64,000 bases of DNA from CAZPXH01 sp964591085 (GCA_964591085.1 CAZPXH010000004.1:62001-126000), one strand, 5' to 3'. Shown: positions 41,449-50,387, numbered from the stretch's first letter. Notes: generated from the sequence alone by a model not told the origin. Made by a program: numbers and translations.

Positions 41449-43032
41449 GTGGAACTGGAAACAGAAGATTTTGACGTAGATCTGGACGCCGAAGCCGCCC
41501 CGGATTTCGGTCAACTCTTTGAGGAAGAGGCGGGCACAGGTCCCGCCGATTTTTCTGTCCGCGAATTCAAACGCCCAACCGAGCTTGGAGAAGACCCCAA
41601 GCCCTTGTTCATCGACAAGAAGTTCTACGAAAAAATCCTCACCGGTGAAGAGGACGTGAACCGTCGGGTTCACTCCATACTCGGTCAGTTCCTCAAGGCG
41701 GAGGATCCCCAGGATAGAAGCCTCTACCGGGGGCGCCTGGTTCCCGCGTACTGGGATCTCCTTGATTCCATATCTGCCAGGATCGGGCCGCAGCTCCCAA
41801 CGCCCAAGCGCCTGGTGCTCCGGTACGGAGTCCTTCTGCCGACCATGATCAGCCAGGAACAGCGTCAGGTCATTGCCCGGATAATTTTCAACAATCCGTA
41901 CGGCGAGCCTGTTCACTACGTGGATGAGTGGTTGGAGCTGGTTTCACGTGGTCGCGTCAGCAAGTCTGCCGGTGACGAAACCGCGCGCCCGCGCCAGAGT
42001 GACGCAAGCCGCGCCGGCGCAATCGCGGAGCAGTATCGCGGAAAGTTTGAGGCGCTTCAGCAGGCGGTGCAGGCAAAAGCTCGCCAGATGCAAGCGCTGG
42101 AAACGGAGCTGCACGACCACGTTCGGGAGCTGACCCTCCATGAACGCAGGGACGATCTTGGTGGGGTCCCCGTGGGGTACACCGAGGCGCAGCGGAGCCG
42201 CTTCACCCAGATCAACCAGACCATGCGCAAGCTCAGCACAATCGCCCGGGATCTGGACCGCCGGATTCGGGAGGCGGACGACATTGCTGAGAAGCTGGAA
42301 GAGGCGGAAGAGAAGGAGCAGGATCTCGGCGCCGCTGTCATGGTGGACGAGAAGGCGGTGACCGAGGAACTCGGCACCATCCGCCAGATGCATAAGCTGT
42401 GCGCGGGCAAGCAGGGGAACCACTTCCCCATCCTGATGAAGCAGTACTTCCGAGCAAACATCCGGGAGCTCGGAACCCGGGAGAACGTGATCAACCTTCT
42501 TGCCGACTACGAGTACCTGGACCCCGGTGTGTTCCTCCGGACATTCAAGGATCATACCAATCGAATTGTCCCCAACATCATCCTCATCCCGAGCTACGGA
42601 GAATCCGGAATCTGCTGGGAACCCTTTGAACGACAGAACCGGTCAACCAGCCGGGGCCGTCTGGCAATTCCGATGTTCCCCAAGGATATCGGGGCCGCGG
42701 TAGCCATGGCGCTCGGAGACCTCCGCTGGCAGGTGGCCAAAGAGAAAGCACAACACTACTGGATGGAAGAGGGGCTGACCGGGCGCTACTACCAGTGGTT
42801 CACGGACAAGAAGCTGCGCGGTGACGTGAAGGACCAGTTCATTCAGGACTATGTCCTGTGGCTGACCAAGGAATCGGAAGGGACGCAGAAGCTGGACAAG
42901 GAAGTCCGCGGAATCTTCTGGCGCTACATGCCCTTCCCCCAGGCACGCAAAGACGACCTGCGAAACCGCGGCTACGTCTACAACGAGCTATACAAGAAAG
43001 ACATCAACCGCTCAATGAGCGCCGGATACTGA
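41449..43032 (+). CDS. large cytoplasmic coiled-coil protein, hypothetical
   Basis: 527 residues from GTG 41449; the open frame runs upstream into the tRNA, which cannot be coding, so this GTG (after AGGGG) is preferred. Acidic N-terminus (LETEDFDVDLDAEAAPDFGQLFEEE). Residues about 190-310 form a coiled coil (FEALQQAVQAKARQMQALETELHDHVRELTLHER, EKLEEAEEKEQDL). The C-terminal 220 residues have an aromatic-rich compact domain (RIVPNIILIPSYGESGICWEPFERQNRSTSRGRLAIPMFPKDIGAAVAMALGDLRWQVAKEKAQHYW). No named family; possibly a spirochaete-conserved protein. Confidence 0.7.
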   Translation: MELETEDFDVDLDAEAAPDFGQLFEEEAGTGPADFSVREFKRPTELGEDPKPLFIDKKFYEKILTGEEDVNRRVHSILGQFLKAEDPQDRSLYRGRLVPAYWDLLDSISARIGPQLPTPKRLVLRYGVLLPTMISQEQRQVIARIIFNNPYGEPVHYVDEWLELVSRGRVSKSAGDETARPRQSDASRAGAIAEQYRGKFEALQQAVQAKARQMQALETELHDHVRELTLHERRDDLGGVPVGYTEAQRSRFTQINQTMRKLSTIARDLDRRIREADDIAEKLEEAEEKEQDLGAAVMVDEKAVTEELGTIRQMHKLCAGKQGNHFPILMKQYFRANIRELGTRENVINLLADYEYLDPGVFLRTFKDHTNRIVPNIILIPSYGESGICWEPFERQNRSTSRGRLAIPMFPKDIGAAVAMALGDLRWQVAKEKAQHYWMEEGLTGRYYQWFTDKKLRGDVKDQFIQDYVLWLTKESEGTQKLDKEVRGIFWRYMPFPQARKDDLRNRGYVYNELYKKDINRSMSAGY

Positions 43033-43063
43033 CCGGCCGGGTTTCCGGCTATGCCCCGGCCGG
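43033..43063. terminator. hairpin between convergent genes, no T-tract
   Basis: CCGGCCGGG and CCCGGCCGG form a 9-bp stem around a 13-base loop. It begins right after the stop at 43032 and overlaps the last codons of the minus-strand gene. It could hinder read-through in both directions, but lacks the T-run of an intrinsic terminator. Confidence 0.45.
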
Positions 43064-43501
43064 TCCGCCCTTCCCGTCAGAACCTGAATCAGAGTCATCA
43101 TCCGGCGTCGCGGCGGCATCCGCGCCAGCACCGTCTAGGGGTTGCTCCCTGCCCCGTGGTTCAGCACCGTTGTCTTGGACGGCGTCCCCTGCCGACTTCT
43201 GCCGAGCTGACGGAGCAAGGCCATGGCCGTGCTGCTTGCGGGCGAAAATGGGCTCCAGATACTTGTGGAAGTCCACCCGCTGCTCAGCCCATCGAATGAT
43301 CCTGCTGTAGACCCAGTAGGCCAGCACCACCGAGCCGAAAAACAGCCACAGCGTGAGGAACTGGTTCATGCGCGGGCTCAGCGCAGGTCCGATGAAGCGC
43401 GCATACAGCATGAACAGAGCAATGAAGATCACCGCCATGCTGAACAGGTTGAAGATGGTTGCGCCGATCACGAAGAACACGGTGTTCAGTCGCTTGTTCA
43501 T
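43049..43501 (-). CDS. small two-helix membrane protein downstream of lspA
   Basis: 150 residues from ATG 43501; GGGAGAAAA just upstream and an ATGA overlap with the lspA stop support this start. Two membrane helices (VFFVIGATIFNLFSMAVIFIALFMLYARF and FLTLWLFFGSVVLAYWVYSRIIRW) are followed by a charged, low-complexity C-terminal tail rich in Gly, Ala and Asp. Family unknown. Coupling to lspA suggests an envelope role. Confidence 0.72.
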   Translation of the reverse strand: MNKRLNTVFFVIGATIFNLFSMAVIFIALFMLYARFIGPALSPRMNQFLTLWLFFGSVVLAYWVYSRIIRWAEQRVDFHKYLEPIFARKQHGHGLAPSARQKSAGDAVQDNGAEPRGREQPLDGAGADAAATPDDDSDSGSDGKGGPAGA

Positions 43502-44031
43502 GTCGTTTTCTCCCGGGATCCAGTGAATAGAATTGATGCCATCAGCAACAGCGCGCAGACAACCAGGGTGGAATCCGCCGCGTTGAATGTAGGCCACCGT
43601 TCCAGCCCGAAGAGGCCGTAGAACTTCACGTCAATGAAGTCCACAACCCCGCCCGGCCGGAAGTAGCGGTCAATGAGGTTGCCCAGCCCGCCGCCAATGA
43701 TTCCCGCAATCAGCCAGCGCTGAAACGGAGTCCACTCATTGGTCCGAAACAAAGTGTAAACCAGAAAGCCGATGAGCGCTGTCGGAAGCAGCAGCACGAA
43801 AACAATGCGGAACAGCGGCGAGCCGTCCGCACCCAGGCTGAAGGCGGCGCCCGTATTCTGCACGTGAATGATGCGCAGGAAGTCTCCGCCAAAGGCGTGA
43901 CCGATGGTGCCGTACGGGATGGTGTTCACAATCCACAGCTTTGTCAGCTGATCAAGGATCACCACGGCAAGGGAGAGGAGCAGGGGCAGGTAGAGTCTCA
44001 GGCTGCCCTGCTCAGAGCCCGGTTGGGACAT
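43498..44031 (-). CDS. lspA: lipoprotein signal peptidase
   Basis: 177 residues from ATG 44031, with GGAG before it; longer in-frame starts lie within the Nif3-like gene. Four membrane helices. Catalytic aspartates in GGGLGNLIDRYFRPGGVVDFID and FNAADSTLV. NTGAAFSLGAD is the other family motif. It cleaves prolipoprotein signal peptides after lipidation. Substrates in this window could include the lipoprotein at 18829-20418. Confidence 0.93.
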   Translation of the reverse strand: MSQPGSEQGSLRLYLPLLLSLAVVILDQLTKLWIVNTIPYGTIGHAFGGDFLRIIHVQNTGAAFSLGADGSPLFRIVFVLLLPTALIGFLVYTLFRTNEWTPFQRWLIAGIIGGGLGNLIDRYFRPGGVVDFIDVKFYGLFGLERWPTFNAADSTLVVCALLLMASILFTGSREKTT

Positions 44032-44773
44032 CAATAAACTCCGTTTCCAGTCCGGTTTCCGCGGCCAACCGTGAGGCAGTGCGCTGGACCCCATAGACTT
44101 CAGTTGCGTAGTGGCCGGCGGAAATCAGGGTGATGCCGGCTTCTCTGGCCAGATGGTAGGAGGTGTGCAGGGCGTCCCCGGTGATGAAGCAGTCTACGCC
44201 GGCAGCAGCGGCTTCTTCCACCTCCATGGGGGCTCCACCGGAGATAACCGCAACGCTTGTGATCTCCGGAGGTCCAAAGGGCAGGATGGAAAGCGCCGTC
44301 TCGCCGGGGCTCACAATCCGGGACGCAAGCCATTCCGCGGACCTCGGCTCCGGGAGGCTGCCCCTCGTGCCGATGACCTTGCCCCGATAGCGGCCAAAGG
44401 GCTGCAGGTCCGAGAGCTGAATGGCCTCTGCAATGCCGCGGTTGTTGCCCAGGTCCGGGTGTGCATCCAGAGGCAGGTGCACCGCGTACAGCGCGAGATC
44501 ACCGGCGAACAGCTCGGCAAAGCGTCCCCACGTTGGTCCGGTCAGCGGATAGGGGCTCCCCCACCACAACCCGTGGTGCACAAACAGCAGCTGCGCGCCA
44601 CGTTCCCTGGCCCGGGCGAAGGTAGCCTTCACGCCATCAACGGCAAAGGCCACCTTGCTGACCTCCATGCCAGGCCTGCCTACCTGGAGCCCGTTCAGGG
44701 ATCGATCAGCGCCGGCAAAGCCATCAATGTCAAAGAGGGAGCGGAAATACTCGTCCAGCGCTTCGAGCCTCAC
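44012..44773 (-). CDS. Nif3-like dinuclear metal centre hydrolase
   Basis: 253 residues from GTG 44773, chosen because family proteins start near LEALDEYFRSLFDIDGF and the longer open frame is antisense to the Lon-like gene. Nif3/DUF34 motifs: DRSLNGLQVGRP, LLFVHHGLWWG (metal-binding His pair), YAVHLPLDAHPDLGNNRGIA, VAVISGGA, DCFITGDALHT and ISAGHYATEVYGVQ. Possibly a GTP cyclohydrolase-I type 2 related hydrolase; the true reaction is uncertain. The 3' end overlaps the lspA start by 20 bases. Divergent from the Lon-like gene by 24 bases. Confidence 0.88.
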   Translation of the reverse strand: MRLEALDEYFRSLFDIDGFAGADRSLNGLQVGRPGMEVSKVAFAVDGVKATFARARERGAQLLFVHHGLWWGSPYPLTGPTWGRFAELFAGDLALYAVHLPLDAHPDLGNNRGIAEAIQLSDLQPFGRYRGKVIGTRGSLPEPRSAEWLASRIVSPGETALSILPFGPPEITSVAVISGGAPMEVEEAAAAGVDCFITGDALHTSYHLAREAGITLISAGHYATEVYGVQRTASRLAAETGLETEFIDVPTGL

Positions 44774-44782
44774 GTCCGCGCA

Positions 44783-44792
44783 TACTATAGTA
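44783..44792. promoter_or_regulatory. palindromic divergent -10 region TACTATAGTA
   Basis: A perfect 10-base palindrome in the 24-base gap between the divergent Nif3-like and Lon-like genes. It provides TATAGT on both strands: plus 44786-44791, ending 6 bases before ATG 44798; minus 44789-44784, ending 10 bases before GTG 44773. No good -35 boxes are seen. It may act as a shared bidirectional promoter core. Confidence 0.5.
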
Positions 44793-44797
44793 GGGGA

Positions 44798-47179
44798 ATG
44801 AGTTCTGACAGCCGGGTTGATCTCCTGCAGTACGAGCTGCCGGCCAGCGAGGTGGCGTTCACCATCTCGGATGCCGACATGCAGCGCCTTGACCCCGGCG
44901 AACCGAGTTTCCGAATCATTGGGCAAGGGCGGGCCTTGCAGGCAATTACAATGGCCCGCGGAATCCGCGCCAAGGGATACAACCTCTTTGTGACCGGGCC
45001 TTCCGGTACCGGAAAGCGCACCGCGGTGCAGCGGATCCTGGAGAACAGCCCGCCCGGTCCCGGCTACGATGACATCATCTGTGTGCACAACTTTGCGCAG
45101 GAGGATTCCCCGATCATCCTGCGTCTTCCGCCGGGGACTGCGCCCCTATTCCGCGCGGGCGTAGCCGGCCTGGTGGAGCTTGTCGGGGACCACGTCCAGG
45201 AGGCGGTGGAAACCCAGAGCTTTCGAAGCGTCCGGGACGACATCCTTCTGTCTGCGGAAGAACAGGAAAACAGCGCACTCAAGCGCTTTGAGACCCGTAT
45301 TGAGGCGGAGGGGTTCCGCCTGGTAGAGCTGGATGACGAGTCTCGTATGCCGGATCTGGTCCCGGTAGTACGCGGCCGCCCTACCAATTTTGAAGACTTG
45401 CAAAGACAGGTCAGCGAGGGCCGTATGCCCCAGGCCGACTATCAGGACCTTCGACAGCGGTATTTCCGCTACATCGATGAGATGCAGGGCATGTTTGAGC
45501 GCCTGCACGATTCGCGCGCCCAGGCAGAGGCACAACTGAACGAGGCAAAGGCGCAAATCCTGGAGCCGGTGATTCAGCAGCAGGTGGAGGAACTCCGGAC
45601 CCGCTTTCCCGGACCGCGAGTATCCGAGTGGCTGGAGCGGATCGGGCAGGAGATGCTCGGCGGACTCTCTGACTTCCTCCCGGAAGGCGGTGCGGATGGC
45701 GAAACCCCGGGGCGGCCGGACCCCCTTGCCCGATACGGGATCAACGTTCTGGTCACCCGGGATCCGGACGGATCCGCACCGGTGGTCTTTGAGAACTCCG
45801 CAGACCACCACAAGCTCTTTGGCTACATTGACGCCGGACCAGACCCCACCGCGGAGTCCAGGCCGGACTTCCGATCACTGCGCCCCGGAAGTGCTATGCA
45901 GGCCTCCGGGGGCTTTCTGGTGCTGCGGGCGGAGGACATCCTCACCAACGAGGAGAGCTGGAACACGCTTCGCCGCCTGATGCGGGACGGCGAGGTAGAG
46001 ATCCGGAATCCCAGCGGGCCGTTCCCGATATACGTCCCCCAGCTCCGGCCGGAACCGATTCCGCTGAACGTGAAGGTTGTGATCATGGGGACCGAGCCCC
46101 TGTACGAGATCCTCTACAACCGGGATGAGGAATTTCAACGCCTGTTCAAGATTCCAGCGGAGTTTGACTGGATGATGGATCGGCACGAGGAGTCGATGCG
46201 CGAGTATCTGGGTTTTATGCGCATGATTCAGTCGGAGGAAGGTCTGCTGGAGCTTGCACCGTCCGGGATGGCCGCGGTCATGGAGTACGCGGTCCGCTTG
46301 AGCGAGCTCCGCTCCAAGCTGAGTACACGCTTCTCTCTGCTTGCGGACCTGCTACGGGAAGCTGACTACTGGGCAAGTTCGGATGGCGGCCGGCCGCTGG
46401 ATCGCACTGCTGTGCAACGAGCGCTGGCACAGAGGCAGTACCTCTCCAACCTGCCGGAGGAGAAGATTGACGAACAGATCCGCGGAGGCGAGCTCATCCT
46501 GCGGGTTGATGGAACGGACGTCGGGAGAATCAACGGCCTTGCGGTAATTGACCGGGGCTACTATGCGTTCGCCCGCCCTATGGTGATCACAGCGCGCACC
46601 GCGCCTGGCAGTGAAGGAATCGTGAACGTGGAGCGGGAGAGTGGGCTCTCCGGCGAGATTCATGACAAGGGTGTCTACATCCTGGAAGGCTTCCTCCTTT
46701 CCCGCTACGCGCGAAACTTCCCGCTTGCAATCCGCGCGAGCATTGTGTTTGAGCAGAGCTACGTGGAGGTGGACGGAGATTCAGCGTCCAGCACCGAAAT
46801 CTACGTCCTTCTGTCGGCAATCGCGGGACTGCCGCTCCGCCAGGATCTGGCGGTCACCGGCAGCGTGAACCAGATGGGCGAGATCCAACCCGTCGGCGGC
46901 GTCAGCGAGAAAGTGGAAGGCTTCTTCTCTGTTTGTCGGCAGCTGGGCCTGACCGGCAAGCAGGGCGTGATCATCCCACGAACCAACATTGAGAGCCTGG
47001 TGGTGAGCACGGAGATTCAGCAGGCAGTGGCGGATGGTCAGTTCCACATCTACGCGGTTTCCCACATTGACCAGGGCATCGAAATCCTTACGGGGAAGAA
47101 GGTCTCCGCCGTTGACCGCCTGGTGAAGGATCGGTTGTTGTCCATGGCAGAGCAGGCCAAGGAATACGGGGGGTCCTGA
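44798..47179 (+). CDS. Lon-family AAA protease (LonB/LonC-like)
   Basis: 793 residues from ATG 44798. N-terminal AAA module with P-loop VTGPSGTGKRTAVQRI; the residue after Lys 73 is Arg, not Thr/Ser. A long coiled-coil insertion lies at about 190-270. A second AAA part follows (GGFLVLRAEDILTNEESWNTLRRLM). The C-terminal S16 protease domain has catalytic Ser 662 in VDGDSASSTE and Lys 705 in VGGVSEKVEGF. The lack of a LAN domain and the insertion place it with the Lon-like proteases of the TTC1975 type. Cytoplasmic protein quality control. Predicted leaderless start. Confidence 0.9.
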   Translation: MSSDSRVDLLQYELPASEVAFTISDADMQRLDPGEPSFRIIGQGRALQAITMARGIRAKGYNLFVTGPSGTGKRTAVQRILENSPPGPGYDDIICVHNFAQEDSPIILRLPPGTAPLFRAGVAGLVELVGDHVQEAVETQSFRSVRDDILLSAEEQENSALKRFETRIEAEGFRLVELDDESRMPDLVPVVRGRPTNFEDLQRQVSEGRMPQADYQDLRQRYFRYIDEMQGMFERLHDSRAQAEAQLNEAKAQILEPVIQQQVEELRTRFPGPRVSEWLERIGQEMLGGLSDFLPEGGADGETPGRPDPLARYGINVLVTRDPDGSAPVVFENSADHHKLFGYIDAGPDPTAESRPDFRSLRPGSAMQASGGFLVLRAEDILTNEESWNTLRRLMRDGEVEIRNPSGPFPIYVPQLRPEPIPLNVKVVIMGTEPLYEILYNRDEEFQRLFKIPAEFDWMMDRHEESMREYLGFMRMIQSEEGLLELAPSGMAAVMEYAVRLSELRSKLSTRFSLLADLLREADYWASSDGGRPLDRTAVQRALAQRQYLSNLPEEKIDEQIRGGELILRVDGTDVGRINGLAVIDRGYYAFARPMVITARTAPGSEGIVNVERESGLSGEIHDKGVYILEGFLLSRYARNFPLAIRASIVFEQSYVEVDGDSASSTEIYVLLSAIAGLPLRQDLAVTGSVNQMGEIQPVGGVSEKVEGFFSVCRQLGLTGKQGVIIPRTNIESLVVSTEIQQAVADGQFHIYAVSHIDQGIEILTGKKVSAVDRLVKDRLLSMAEQAKEYGGS

Positions 47180-47193
47180 GCGCTTTTCCGATC

Positions 47194-47224
47194 TTGACAG
47201 TGGCTTGGGACAAAAGGGTAGTCT
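47194..47224 (+). promoter_or_regulatory. promoter of the HDOD gene
   Basis: TTGACA (47194-47199), a long 19-base spacer and TAGTCT (47219-47224), ending 6 bases before ATG 47231. GGTAGT with a 17-base spacer is an alternative -10. Either way the leader is very short. Confidence 0.45.
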
Positions 47225-47230
47225 CAGCTA

Positions 47231-48721
47231 ATGTCCAGAATAGACCCTGAAAAGGTTCGGCAAGCCGCGCGGAACAACGTTCCCCTCACCATCAAGACCT
47301 ACACCCTCCCTCATGAGACGGAGGAGTACCTGGAGGAAATCCTTGCCGTCTTTCTCCAGGAACTGGGCCAGAACAAACTGAAGGACGGAATCAGCTACTG
47401 CCTCCGGGAGCTTGCGGTGAACGCCAAGAAGGCCAACATCAAGCGCGCGATGTTTGATGAGAAGGGCCTCTCTATTGAGGATCCAGCTCAGTACCAGCAG
47501 GGCATGGAGACCTTCAAGACCGAGATGCTTGAGAATCAGCCGCACTGGATGGCCAAGCTCAAGGAGAAGGAGCTCTACACCAAGGTTGTTTTCCACATCA
47601 AGGGAAACGAGCTGAACCTGTACGTCCTCAACAACGTGCTCATCACTATTGCGGAACAGAAGCGGGTTCACGACCGGATCGCGAGATCGCGCCAGTTCAG
47701 CTCGCTGGAAGAAGCGCTGACGCAGGTGCTTGATGACTCCGAGGGTGCCGGACTGGGAATTGTGATTCTGGTACTGATGCTGAAGAAGATCGGGCTGGAC
47801 GAGGAGTCCTTTGAGATAGACACCCGAGACAAGACCAGTGAAACCGTGGCGCGGATCCGCCTCCCGATGGCACAGGTCCGCCTGGAAAGCCTGGAAGAGG
47901 TCAGCAAGGAAATCACCGACCGCATAGACGAACTCCCGCAGTTCCCGGATAACGTCACCAGGCTCCAGAAGATGCTGAACGATCCGGACGTTCATATGTC
48001 ACAGATCGCTAAGCGAATCAGCACGGATCCTGCGCTCACTGCGGACCTGCTGAAGCTGGTGAACTCCGCGGCATACCTCACGGCGCGCGGGAAGGTAGAC
48101 AACATCGTTCAGGCCGTGAACCTCGTTGGGACACGCGGCCTGAAGAACTTGCTGTACCGATACGGAACGGAGAAGGTCCTGGGAGAAGAGACGCCGGAAA
48201 CCCGGCAGCTTTGGGAGCACTCCAACCGCACCGCCTTCTACGCCTTCAGCTTTGCCCGCAGCGTGAGCAAGAACACCAAGATCCTGGACGATGTCTACGT
48301 CGGCGGGATTCTGCACGATATGGGGAAAATCATCTTTGCCGCCGCCCGGCCGGAGCTCATTGACCGGATCAACACCTTTGCGCGGGACAAGGGCATCACC
48401 ACCCAGCTCTTTGAGGACCTGGCAAAGGGGCTGAACCACGCGGAGATTGGCGGCCTCATTGCGGAGAAGTGGAACTTCCCCGAACCCCTGATTGAAGCCA
48501 TCCGCTACCATCACGATGCAACCAGCTGCTCGGAGAAGCACCGAGATGTGGTTTACACCGTCTACCTCGCCAACTCCATGGCAAACATCCAGGAAGGCAT
48601 GATCGGACCCGAAAGCCTGGACCCGCAGGTGTTGTCTTACCTTGGCATGGATCTCGAGCGGCTGAAGCACGTGATGGATCGCTTTGACCAGGCCTACCAG
48701 CGGGAACTCGCCCGAACCTGA
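47231..48721 (+). CDS. GHKL-ATPase-like domain fused to HDOD domain
   Basis: 496 residues. Residues about 50-212 resemble a histidine-kinase-type ATPase: N-box CLRELAVNAKKAN (59-68), a glycine-rich DDSEGAGLGIVILVLMLKKIG (168-188) and a final strand VARIRLP. No histidine phosphoacceptor is seen. Residues about 225-450 form an HDOD domain (ITDRIDELPQFPDNVTRLQKMLNDPD, STDPALTADLLKLVNSAAY) with an HD pair in ILHDMGK (362-363) and NHAEIGGLIAEKWNFPEPLIEAIRYHH. HDOD proteins act in signalling. The fusion suggests an ATP-sensing regulator; function unknown. Confidence 0.85.
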   Translation: MSRIDPEKVRQAARNNVPLTIKTYTLPHETEEYLEEILAVFLQELGQNKLKDGISYCLRELAVNAKKANIKRAMFDEKGLSIEDPAQYQQGMETFKTEMLENQPHWMAKLKEKELYTKVVFHIKGNELNLYVLNNVLITIAEQKRVHDRIARSRQFSSLEEALTQVLDDSEGAGLGIVILVLMLKKIGLDEESFEIDTRDKTSETVARIRLPMAQVRLESLEEVSKEITDRIDELPQFPDNVTRLQKMLNDPDVHMSQIAKRISTDPALTADLLKLVNSAAYLTARGKVDNIVQAVNLVGTRGLKNLLYRYGTEKVLGEETPETRQLWEHSNRTAFYAFSFARSVSKNTKILDDVYVGGILHDMGKIIFAAARPELIDRINTFARDKGITTQLFEDLAKGLNHAEIGGLIAEKWNFPEPLIEAIRYHHDATSCSEKHRDVVYTVYLANSMANIQEGMIGPESLDPQVLSYLGMDLERLKHVMDRFDQAYQRELART

Positions 48722-48764
48722 GCCCGCACCAGCCGGGAAACGCGGCCTCACAGTGTTGGTTAGA

Positions 48765-48793
48765 TTGACCCTGGCTCCACTGTATAGTAAAAT
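48765..48793 (+). promoter_or_regulatory. promoter of the glutaredoxin gene
   Basis: TTGACC (48765-48770), 17-base spacer, TAAAAT (48788-48793). AGGAGG (48811-48816) lies 6 bases before ATG 48823. Confidence 0.8.
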
Positions 48794-48822
48794 TTCTATG
48801 TAAATCGCTCAGGAGGGGCCGA

Positions 48823-49050
48823 ATGGCTATCAAAGTCTACACAACTCCAACCTGCACGTTCTGCACCAAGGTGAAGAACTACCTGCGGGAGAACCACGTG
48901 AAGTTCACCGAGTACAACGTGGCAAAGGACGAACGCAGAGCCGACGAGATGTTTCGAAAGTCAAAGCAGATGGGCGTGCCGGTGATCGACGTCAACGGTA
49001 CAATCATCGTGGGTTTCAATAAGCCCGAACTCGATCGGGCGCTGCAGTAG
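48823..49050 (+). CDS. glutaredoxin / NrdH-like redoxin
   Basis: 75 residues. Thioredoxin fold with redox pair CTFC (about residues 11-14) in TTPTCTFCTKVKNYL, cis-Pro loop MGVPVIDVNG and GFNKPELDRAL. Reduces disulfides, possibly for ribonucleotide reductase or peroxidases. Strong Shine-Dalgarno and own promoter. The OsmC gene follows by 23 bases, a natural redox pair. Confidence 0.93.
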   Translation: MAIKVYTTPTCTFCTKVKNYLRENHVKFTEYNVAKDERRADEMFRKSKQMGVPVIDVNGTIIVGFNKPELDRALQ

Positions 49051-49073
49051 CGCACCGCAAGGAGCAGGATCAC

Positions 49074-49484
49074 ATGGTTACCACTAGCGCGGAATTCAAG
49101 GGCGGAATGAAGTTTGACGTGGAGCTTCTCGGCCACACCATCCACATGGACGCGGATGAGGAGTTTGGCGGAGAGGACTACGGCCCGGCGCCCAAGCCTT
49201 TTGTGCTCTCAGCACTCGCCGGCTGCACCGGGATGGACGTGGTAGCAATCCTGGGCAAGATGCAGATGCCCTACGACAGCTTCCGGATTGAGGTGGACGG
49301 AGAGACCACGGATTCACACCCCAAGGTCTACAAGACAATCCATCTCCGCTACATCTTCACCGGCGCTGAGCTGGATGCGGCCAAGATCAACAAGGCCGTG
49401 AAGCTCTCCCAGGACAAGTACTGCGGAGTCTCGGCAATGCTCAAGCAGGTTGCCGACGTCAGCTACGAGGTCATTCTCAACTGA
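49074..49484 (+). CDS. OsmC-family peroxiredoxin-like protein
   Basis: 136 residues. OsmC fold with the two redox cysteines in SALAGCTGMDVVAILGKM and QDKYCGVSAMLKQVADVSYEV. Reduces organic hydroperoxides in the family. Probably in an operon with the glutaredoxin. Its 3' end overlaps the convergent TrmH gene by 22 bases. Confidence 0.92.
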   Translation: MVTTSAEFKGGMKFDVELLGHTIHMDADEEFGGEDYGPAPKPFVLSALAGCTGMDVVAILGKMQMPYDSFRIEVDGETTDSHPKVYKTIHLRYIFTGAELDAAKINKAVKLSQDKYCGVSAMLKQVADVSYEVILN

Positions 49485-50365
49485 AACTGCCTTTGCCAGG
49501 CGTGAAGGGCGATCCCCGCTGCAACCGAGACGTTGAGCGAGCCCTTTCTGCCGGGAAAGGCTATGCTGATCCTTCCCAGGCCCGCCTCCGCGCAGCGGAG
49601 CGCGGCCGGGCTGACACCAAGCTCCTCGTGTCCTACAACCATGATTCCCGGGACCGGAAGGACAACGTCGTCTAAGGCCCTGCCGCCGGTCTCAAGAGCA
49701 AAGACCCGCGCAGCCCAGTCCAGTGCCGGCTCCAGCTCGACGATCAGGTCCGGCAAGTCCCGGACCTCCCAACGTACCCGCTCCACAGTCCCCGCTGCCG
49801 CACGAAGCGCACGGGGGTGAGAAGGTGACGCAGAACCAGGTCCAAGTACTACCCGATTGATCCCAAACGCCTCAGCGGCCCGAAACAGAGCACCAACGTT
49901 CCAGGGTGCACGAATTCCGTCCAGATAGAGTACGCCAAGGCTCCGGTCTGAAGCTTCACCGCTGGTACCGTGCCGGGGAGGCAGAGGATCAGCGCTGGTC
50001 TCGGCCTGCGGCGGACTGTCCCGGTCACGGACTCCGTCCCCCAGAGCAATCCGGAGTTCGTGCGCACAGCGATGCAGGAGTTGGGGCAGGAGAAGGCCCC
50101 GATGGAGCATGGTTTGCAGGTTAGCGGCTGAGTCCTTGAGGACCTGGTCCCGCCCCCGCGCAAGGTCATCCGCAATGCACTCCAAAAGCCTACGGACCTC
50201 GGGCGTCGGCGTTTGCCGGTTCGCCTCCGGCTGTTCCAGAGCCTCCGGGACGGAGGCTGGCGAGTTTGTGCTCGCCGCACTATCAGCAAGATCGTCAAGG
50301 GCTCGCCAGGCCTTCCGAAGCCGTACGCCGCGGGAGAGCACTCGGTAGCGGTCTGCGCCGATCAC
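49463..50365 (-). CDS. TrmH-family (SpoU) RNA methyltransferase
   Basis: 300 residues from GTG 50365, just after the stop of the upstream gene; the longer frame to 50482 would overlap it. The C-terminal SPOUT domain has all three motifs: LDGIRAPWNVGALFRAAEAFG, VVGHEELGVSPAAL and ISIAFPGRKGSLNVSVAAGIALHAW. An N-terminal extension of about 130 residues is helical and Pro-rich in places. It methylates ribose 2'-OH in tRNA or rRNA; the target cannot be read from sequence. Confidence 0.88.
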   Translation of the reverse strand: MIGADRYRVLSRGVRLRKAWRALDDLADSAASTNSPASVPEALEQPEANRQTPTPEVRRLLECIADDLARGRDQVLKDSAANLQTMLHRGLLLPQLLHRCAHELRIALGDGVRDRDSPPQAETSADPLPPRHGTSGEASDRSLGVLYLDGIRAPWNVGALFRAAEAFGINRVVLGPGSASPSHPRALRAAAGTVERVRWEVRDLPDLIVELEPALDWAARVFALETGGRALDDVVLPVPGIMVVGHEELGVSPAALRCAEAGLGRISIAFPGRKGSLNVSVAAGIALHAWQRQFQLRMTS

Positions 50366-50387
50366 GGGCCGGCAGGCGTCCCGGCGA

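Noticed and set aside
44798..45088. N-terminal extension of the Nif3-like protein to 45088
   Set aside because: The extension is antisense to the Lon-like gene and family proteins begin at LEALDEYF.
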